Source of the DNA: a virus
Length of the DNA stretch: 26,891 nucleotides
IMG/VR virus record: IMGVR_UViG_3300046536_000476
Coordinates: 1-26,891 of that record
Strand: one strand, 5' to 3'
A program made the position numbers and the translations under genes. This document shows, piece after piece, positions 22,621 through 26,891 of this stretch (its first letter is position 1; the number at the start of each line of letters is the position of its first letter). The notes beneath the pieces were generated by a model. That model worked only from the letters and a program-made list of their open reading frames with translations, was not told the DNA's origin and did not search any database.

Positions 22621-24299
22621 TGCCGGTACTCAGCACCCAGCCGATCGAGACGACCGTCTCGACATCGGGCAGCGACCCCGTCACCCAGTACTCCCTCATC
22701 ATCAGCGGATCGGCCACGAGCACCTCCAGCGGCACCGGAGCCGTCACCACGCTCAAGCCGGCCGGAGGCTTCGCAGACCTCGGCATAGCCAACCCGTCCT
22801 CCGTCGACCCGGCGATGTCCTGGGTCAGCGGCTCGGAGCAGCTCGCATCGGTGACCTCGACCTGGCAGCGGACCAGCATCACCTCAACTGCTCCCATCGA
22901 CTACAACCGCGGCGAGAAGGGCACCCTGTGGCGCGGGGCTGCATACGCCAGCGTCGGTCTGCGCTGGGACGGCCTGCCAGCGGCCAGCACTGTGGCCTTC
23001 GACCGCGTGCAGTTCGCCCAGGCCCCCTCCGGCAACCTCCTGGACCGTTCAGCCGCAGTCCACGACGACCACATGTGCTACGAGTCCTACAGCGGCACTG
23101 TGGCCACTCGGACCCAGGAACGGGCCCTGATCGGCAGCTACTCCGCCAAGTCGACGATCCTCTACATCCCGAGCGGTTCGACAGGCTGGGGGCTCGACCC
23201 ACACACCGATGCCCTCGCCCCCCTGAAGGCCGGCAGCGGACGAGTCACAGCACGTGTCTCGGTCTCGACGGACGTCTCCCGCAAGTGGCGTGTCTGGGTC
23301 CGCTGCTACGACGCCAACTACAACCTGGTCTACGACGGACTGTCCTCGGCGCCGGACAACACCAGCCAGACCAACGGCAGATGGTCCACGGCACAGATCA
23401 GCGTCACCGCACCGAGTACCGCCCGCTACGCATGCGTGACGCCGTTCGTCTACTACGGGGCCGCCTCACCGCAGATCGGCTGGTATTTCTACGCCGATGC
23501 GCACTTCATCTCGTACGAATCCAGTGACCCGGCATATCGAGTTCCCGACTGGCTCGCCCCGAGGCGTCTGAACATTCGCGTCAAGCCTGATCGAGTCAAT
23601 CTTGTCAACAACCCAGGAATGAATTCTGGAAGCTCGCGCTGGGGATTTTTCGGGCCTTCAGGAGTCACGAACACATTCGCCTGGGACAGCGTGACCGGAA
23701 GGACCAAGGCCGGCTCGCTGAAGTTCCAGAGTCCCCAGGGCGGCACGCCGTCGGCGCAGGTGGGCATCGCTGCCGTCGGCGGCATCAACCCCTCCAGCAA
23801 GGGCGGTGACCTTCTGCGCACGGGCGTCCCGCACACGTTCTCGGCGTGGGTGAACGTGCCCTCCGGTTACCCGCCTGTGAGTGCTGCTGCCTGGGATCCC
23901 CTGGCCGCCGCCTACAAGTTCGGTCCCAACTCGGACTGGATCAAGGCGAACCGTCCCGACCTCGTTGACGGCAACTGGGTGCGCGTCTACTACACCTGGA
24001 CCCCGCCGGCCACCAGCACCCGCCAGTTCTACGGCGGCGTCATGGTGCCCAAGGCCGACTACCTGGCCAGCAGTAACGGCGTCTCCTTCTGGATGGACGA
24101 CGTGCTCGTGGAAGAGGGTTCGGGACTGGGAGATTTCTTCGACGGATCCGATCCTTCCGCTGACTATCTGTGGCAGGGATCGAACGACTCCTCGAAGAGT
24201 CTCTATTTCCCCGGCAGGGCACGGCACGCACAACGACTTACGGAAATTCTCCAGGACAATGTCCCGTGGGGAACGACTTTCAATCTCGACTTCTCGTAG
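22620..24299 (+). CDS. Large minor tail / fibre protein with CBM-like beta-sandwich domains
   Basis: A 559-residue protein overlapping the upstream stop by one base. Residues 1-120 are extended beta strands typical of virion attachment. Residues 130-300 (RSAAVHDDHMCYESYSG to SPQIGWYFYADAHF) and 315-500 (VNLVNNPGMNSGSSRWGFFG, HTFSAWVNVPSG, WVRVYYTWTPPATS, FWMDDVLVEEGS) look like two carbohydrate-binding beta-sandwiches of the CBM4/9/22 style. The ending FFDGSDPSADYLWQG recurs in minor tail proteins of actinobacteriophages. It probably forms the distal fibre that contacts the host surface. G/C at third positions drops in the last 150 bp and near 23,540-23,660, suggesting mosaic joins. Confidence 0.75.
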   Translation: MPVLSTQPIETTVSTSGSDPVTQYSLIISGSATSTSSGTGAVTTLKPAGGFADLGIANPSSVDPAMSWVSGSEQLASVTSTWQRTSITSTAPIDYNRGEKGTLWRGAAYASVGLRWDGLPAASTVAFDRVQFAQAPSGNLLDRSAAVHDDHMCYESYSGTVATRTQERALIGSYSAKSTILYIPSGSTGWGLDPHTDALAPLKAGSGRVTARVSVSTDVSRKWRVWVRCYDANYNLVYDGLSSAPDNTSQTNGRWSTAQISVTAPSTARYACVTPFVYYGAASPQIGWYFYADAHFISYESSDPAYRVPDWLAPRRLNIRVKPDRVNLVNNPGMNSGSSRWGFFGPSGVTNTFAWDSVTGRTKAGSLKFQSPQGGTPSAQVGIAAVGGINPSSKGGDLLRTGVPHTFSAWVNVPSGYPPVSAAAWDPLAAAYKFGPNSDWIKANRPDLVDGNWVRVYYTWTPPATSTRQFYGGVMVPKADYLASSNGVSFWMDDVLVEEGSGLGDFFDGSDPSADYLWQGSNDSSKSLYFPGRARHAQRLTEILQDNVPWGTTFNLDFS

Positions 24300-24315
24300 A
24301 AATTCAGGAGTGTCA

Positions 24316-24630
24316 ATGGACAAGGTAAGTGGCGTCAATCTTCTGGTGGGTGCTGTCCTCCCTCTTCTGGTCGCGTTCGTCTCCAAGGAGACCTGGGCCG
24401 GCTGGGTCAAGGGCACGATCCTCGCCGCGCTCTCGGCCGCGGGCGGTCTGGGTACCGAGTACGTAGCGGGTCCCGACGCGTTCAACCTGACCGTCGCCGG
24501 CTGGTCCGCCGCGTCGGCCTTCGTCTTCGGCGTCGCCGCGCACTACGGCGTCTACAAGGACACCACGCTTCAGGAGCTGCTCGCCAAGGCGCTCTACAGG
24601 GCGCCGGTCGCGGCGGACACCACCGGCTGA
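24316..24630 (+). CDS. Holin
   Basis: A 104-residue protein with GGAG upstream. Hydrophobic segments at about residues 7-23 (VNLLVGAVLPLLVAFV) and 59-76 (TVAGWSAASAFVFGVAAHY), with a shorter, weakly amphipathic one at about 33-47 (GTILAALSAAGGLG), suit a small phage holin with two or three membrane passes. A short polar tail (RAPVAADTTG) follows. Holins permeabilise the inner membrane at the end of infection. It is the last gene before a strong terminator; no endolysin gene adjoins it. Confidence 0.78.
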   Translation: MDKVSGVNLLVGAVLPLLVAFVSKETWAGWVKGTILAALSAAGGLGTEYVAGPDAFNLTVAGWSAASAFVFGVAAHYGVYKDTTLQELLAKALYRAPVAADTTG

Positions 24631-24647
24631 TCGAGCACCGCACATCG

Positions 24648-24678
24648 CGAGCCCGTCCCGAAATTCGGGGCGGGCTCG
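24648..24678 (+). terminator. Strong terminator hairpin closing the late structural operon
   Basis: CGAGCCCGTCCCGAA (24648-24662) pairs with TTCGGGGCGGGCTCG (24664-24678) over up to 15 positions with a single T.G wobble; sterically the loop would be the central AAATT. Only a weak T-rich stretch follows (GATGCTTGTTGG). It lies 17 bp after the holin stop and separates late genes from the downstream module. Confidence 0.8.
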
Positions 24679-24684
24679 ATGCTT

Positions 24685-24729
24685 GTTGGCCAACTTGTTC
24701 CACAACTTGTACGTTAAGATGTTCCACAA
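24685..24729 (+). promoter_or_regulatory. A/T-rich control region with palindrome and direct repeats
   Basis: In a G/C-rich genome this short stretch is conspicuously A/T-rich. It contains the perfect palindrome GTTGGCCAAC (24685-24694), AACTTGT twice (24692-24698, 24704-24710), and TGTTCCACAA twice (24696-24705, 24720-24729; 24-bp period). TAAGAT (24715-24720) could be a -10 element, but no convincing -35 at 16-18 bp is seen. Its place between a terminator and the first gene of the next unit makes it the likely promoter/operator region for the DNA-binding module. Confidence 0.5.
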
Positions 24730-24787
24730 GTCATGATCTCCGGCGCGTCCGCTCGGACGGCGCGACGTGCCCGTACAAGGAGCACAA

Positions 24788-25780
24788 TTGGCCACCATCC
24801 ACATCGCTGTCGCCGGGGCCGGCCCTGTCGACAAGGGCACCGTCACCGAACTGCTCGACGACTGGCTCGGCATCGACGCAAACGGCAAGCCCACCACCGA
24901 CGAAGAGGTCCTCCTCGTCCTCCCGACCGGCGCCGAATACATCACCCCCGCGGTCAAGGCCGTCTACAACTGGTCCGGAGACGTGGACCCGGAAGTCGCC
25001 TACACGGCGGTTCTCGCCCAGACGCTCGACAAGGCGTCCAAGGTCGTCCGCGACAACGCAGAGGACGCGGTCCCGGCACGGGACGAAGAGGTCTACACCG
25101 TTCTCGGCCGCACCCTCGCCGAGCGTGACGGCGACCGCTACCTGCTGGTGGCCGCCGACGAGGGTGACGACGACATCCGCGACCTGGTCGCCTACGCGCT
25201 CGACGAGGACATCACCGTCCTGGACCTGCGTGACGCCCTCAAGCAGATCACCCCGCCCGAGCCCGAAGAGGTCGAGGCGGAGGCCGAGCAGGAGGACGCC
25301 GACGCGGAGCCGGAGGAGGTCGACGAGGAGCCCTGCGAGGGCGGCACCCAGACCCTCGTCCCGCTCCCCGAACAGCCGGCGGCCGACGAGCCCGAAGAGA
25401 CGCTGGAGACCGAAGTCGCCGCGGCTCACCGGGAGACCGTCAGCATCGAGCGCTACCGGCCCCCGAACGCCGAGGTGGTCGAGGTCCTGTCGGCCGTGGT
25501 CCGGCACCTGCGCCTGGTCGACGAGTCCAACGCCGCGGCCAACCTTGCCGAGGTCCGCTACCGCCCGATCACGGCGCTGGCCATGAAGGGCCTGGAGGCG
25601 GTCAAGAACGACACCGCACAGGACGCCGCGCCGGTCGACCTGGCCGAAGCCGTGGAGCCGCCGGCCAAGCGCTCCACCGGCAAGGTCCGCAAGGAGTGGC
25701 TCAACCCGAAGACCCGCGAGTGGGAGCCCCTGCGCGGACGACCGCGCAAGGACGTCGAGATCCGCGAGGTCGCGGCCTGA
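24788..25780 (+). CDS. Acidic protein of unknown function with an AT-hook-like C-terminus
   Basis: A 330-residue protein. The TTG at 24788 is chosen because AAGGAG (24778-24783) lies just before it; a GTG at 24767 has no site. Residues 1-155 are alternating alpha/beta, Rossmann-like (ATIHIAVAGAGPV, DRYLLVAADEG, DITVLDLRDAL). Residues 155-220 are Glu/Asp-rich and probably disordered. Residues 225-265 are helical. The basic end contains R316-G-R-P-R-K, an AT-hook-type core. No ATP-binding P-loop or nuclease motif is visible. It is the first gene after the control region, so an early or DNA-related role is possible, but I do not recognise the family. Confidence 0.72.
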   Translation: MATIHIAVAGAGPVDKGTVTELLDDWLGIDANGKPTTDEEVLLVLPTGAEYITPAVKAVYNWSGDVDPEVAYTAVLAQTLDKASKVVRDNAEDAVPARDEEVYTVLGRTLAERDGDRYLLVAADEGDDDIRDLVAYALDEDITVLDLRDALKQITPPEPEEVEAEAEQEDADAEPEEVDEEPCEGGTQTLVPLPEQPAADEPEETLETEVAAAHRETVSIERYRPPNAEVVEVLSAVVRHLRLVDESNAAANLAEVRYRPITALAMKGLEAVKNDTAQDAAPVDLAEAVEPPAKRSTGKVRKEWLNPKTREWEPLRGRPRKDVEIREVAA

Positions 25781-25851
25781 CAAGGGCCATCAGCGGGGCG
25801 GTCCCGGCCGCCCCGCTTACCCACGCTCCCACAGCTTTCCGAGGTGACCAG

Positions 25852-26112
25852 ATGAGCCACGACGACTACCCGAAGGGGACTCTTCAGGGCTGGGCCAACG
25901 CCCCCGTGAGCGTCCCGCGCGAGATCGCCACCACCAACCGCATCTCCTGCGGTGCCCTCGGCCTGTACGTCTACCTGCTGACCCGCGAGGAGGGCGCCGA
26001 GATGACTCCCGCGGCGCTCGCCGAGGAGAGGAACGAGTCGCTGCCGAAAGTCAACGGCTGGTGGGTCGAGCTGCGCTCCGCCGGACTGATCACCTCTGAG
26101 GGTGGCCGGTGA
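25852..26112 (+). CDS. Small winged-helix DNA-binding protein
   Basis: An 86-residue protein with GAGGTGACC before the ATG. ISCGALGLYVYLLTRE, MTPAALAEERNESLPKVNGWWVELRSAGLITSEGG has the helix-turn-helix-wing rhythm of small winged-helix proteins: a helix, the A-L-A-E-E-R-N-E-S turn, a recognition helix, then the A-G-L-I-T strand and Gly wing. Its stop is overlapped by the GTG of the next, related gene (GTGA), so the two are translationally coupled and may act together in replication initiation or regulation. Such paired small HTH genes are common in Streptomyces phages and plasmids. Confidence 0.75.
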   Translation: MSHDDYPKGTLQGWANAPVSVPREIATTNRISCGALGLYVYLLTREEGAEMTPAALAEERNESLPKVNGWWVELRSAGLITSEGGR

Positions 26113-26891
26113 CCGACGCCCAGCAGCAGGACCGGCTCCAGGCCCACGAACTGTGGGTCCAGACTCCGCACGTCTTCATCCTCGACAGCAAGATCAGCGA
26201 CGCTGCCTTCCGCCTCGGCTGCCTCCTGGCCAAGTACGCCGGCAAGAACGGCTGCGCCTTCCCCAAGCAGGAGACGCTGGCCAAGGACCTCAACTGGTCC
26301 CTGCGCACCGTCTCGCGCCGCATCACCGAGCTGCGTGAGAGCGGCTGGCTGCGCACCGAGCGGCGCCGGCCGGGCGGCCCGTGCAACTACTACCTGGCCA
26401 CCCCCGAGGAGATGGGTTACGCCAAATCTGTCGTAGGGGTTACGCCAAATCTGGCGCAACAAGAAATAGAACCAGTGAACATCCTTCCTTCGGAAGGGCC
26501 GCACGCTCCGCGAACGGCGCCGCGCAGGGCCTCCCGGCGAGCCGAGGAACAGCGCCGGGCGGCTGAGGAGGACGCCTACGACCCGGCCAAGGCCATGGGC
26601 CTGTGGGACGACGAGGACGCCTCCCAGGAGGCTCCGGAGATCCCGCGCAGCGGCTGGGGTGCCGGCCGGCGAGAGAGGGCGTCTGGGAGCCGCCAGCCCG
26701 GTCCTGACACCGGTCCAGGTCTTGCCCGGCACTGGCGCGAGACCGTCGAGGCGCAGCGGTGGGCGTTCGGCCTGGAGTCCAACCTCAAGGCGCTCGCCAG
26801 CCACTTCGTGAAGCTCAAGCAGGCCGGCCTGACGCCGGACGAGCTGCGGGAGATGAGCGAGCTGTACGCCACCACGGAGGGCCTGCGGAAC
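26109..26891 (+). CDS. Winged-helix protein, candidate replication initiator (3' end outside window)
   Basis: At least 261 residues, continuing past the window. GTG start overlaps the previous stop. Residues 20-95 are a winged-helix domain: ISDAAFRLGCLLAKYAGKNG, CAFPKQETLAKDLNWSLRTVS, RRITELRESGWLRTERRRPGG, followed by YYLATPEE. Residues 100-125 are encoded by an A/T-rich stretch with two exact 17-bp repeats. Residues 130-200 are charged and probably disordered. Residues 205-261 are helical (LARHWRETVEAQRWAFGLESN, GLTPDELREMSELY). The N-terminal DNA-binding domain plus repeats inside the gene resembles lambda-O-type initiators in organisation, not in sequence. A transcriptional regulator is the alternative. 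Confidence 0.7.
   Translation, partial: MTDAQQQDRLQAHELWVQTPHVFILDSKISDAAFRLGCLLAKYAGKNGCAFPKQETLAKDLNWSLRTVSRRITELRESGWLRTERRRPGGPCNYYLATPEEMGYAKSVVGVTPNLAQQEIEPVNILPSEGPHAPRTAPRRASRRAEEQRRAAEEDAYDPAKAMGLWDDEDASQEAPEIPRSGWGAGRRERASGSRQPGPDTGPGLARHWRETVEAQRWAFGLESNLKALASHFVKLKQAGLTPDELREMSELYATTEGLRN
26414..26453 (+). repeat. Two 17-bp direct repeats (iteron-like) inside the putative initiator gene
   Basis: GGGTTACGCCAAATCTG occurs exactly at 26414-26430 and 26437-26453, a 23-bp period. The period is not a multiple of three, so the copies are read in different frames (YAKS and VTPNL) and the conservation is of DNA, not protein. The second copy continues into the dyad CGCCA-AATC-TGGCG (26443-26456). 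An A/T-rich run (26457-26480) using codons rare in this window, such as ATA and CAA, follows. Confidence 0.75.

Noticed and set aside
24695-24720. A sigma-70 promoter TTGTTC / TAAGAT
   Set aside because: The spacer would be only 14 bp, too short for a confident call; kept only as part of a general control region.

Overview
The window is a late structural region of a tailed phage or prophage with a contractile tail, from a high-G+C actinobacterial host, most likely Streptomyces or a close relative. The evidence is the strong G/C bias at third codon positions, GTG and TTG starts, tightly overlapping genes (ATGA, GTGA, TGATG) all on the + strand, and Streptomyces-phage-like tail and wall-hydrolase domains. 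No capsid, portal, terminase, integrase or attachment site lies inside the window, so a lytic phage and a prophage cannot be told apart here.

Layout. (1) 1-223: the end of an upstream virion gene, closed by a clear intrinsic terminator (242-271). (2) 299-3216: small virion and neck genes, including two tandem paralogues of a tail-fibre-like family (637-1883) and two probable connector/neck proteins (1871-3216). (3) 3241-6354: two adhesin or enzyme-like proteins. One has an SGNH-hydrolase fold whose catalytic serine is replaced; the other joins a CHAP peptidase to a fibre-like tail. (4) 6439-13666: tail terminator-like protein, sheath, a gp19-type tube, a tail assembly chaperone with a probable +1 programmed frameshift, and a 1115-residue tape measure carrying NlpC/P60 and transglycosylase domains. 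(5) 13666-19860: the baseplate, in PBSX/P2-like order: two XkdP-like pieces (the second LysM/gpX-like), a gpD/XkdQ-type hub, a gpV/gp5 OB-fold spike with a fibre-like C-terminus, a poly-gamma-glutamate hydrolase-family protein, gp25, and gpJ. (6) 19889-24299: a gpI-like protein carrying repeated CBM5/12-like sugar-binding modules, and a large beta-rich minor tail protein. (7) 24316-24630: a holin, then a second strong terminator. (8) 24788-26891: the start of a different transcription unit, with an acidic protein bearing an AT-hook-like end, a small winged-helix protein, and a larger winged-helix protein resembling a replication initiator. The last gene contains two exact 17-bp direct repeats followed by an A/T-rich stretch, recalling the lambda O/ori arrangement.

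Three reading frames in the baseplate/fibre part are broken (near 16,900, 19,063 and 21,517), with convincing protein sequence continuing in another frame. At two sites one missing base in a short homopolymer run would explain the break, so sequencing error must be excluded. The first looks more like a small deletion across a repeated 8-mer. Together the genes encode a contractile injection machine with several cell-wall or capsule-degrading domains on the virion, lysis by the holin, and a separately transcribed DNA-binding/replication module.
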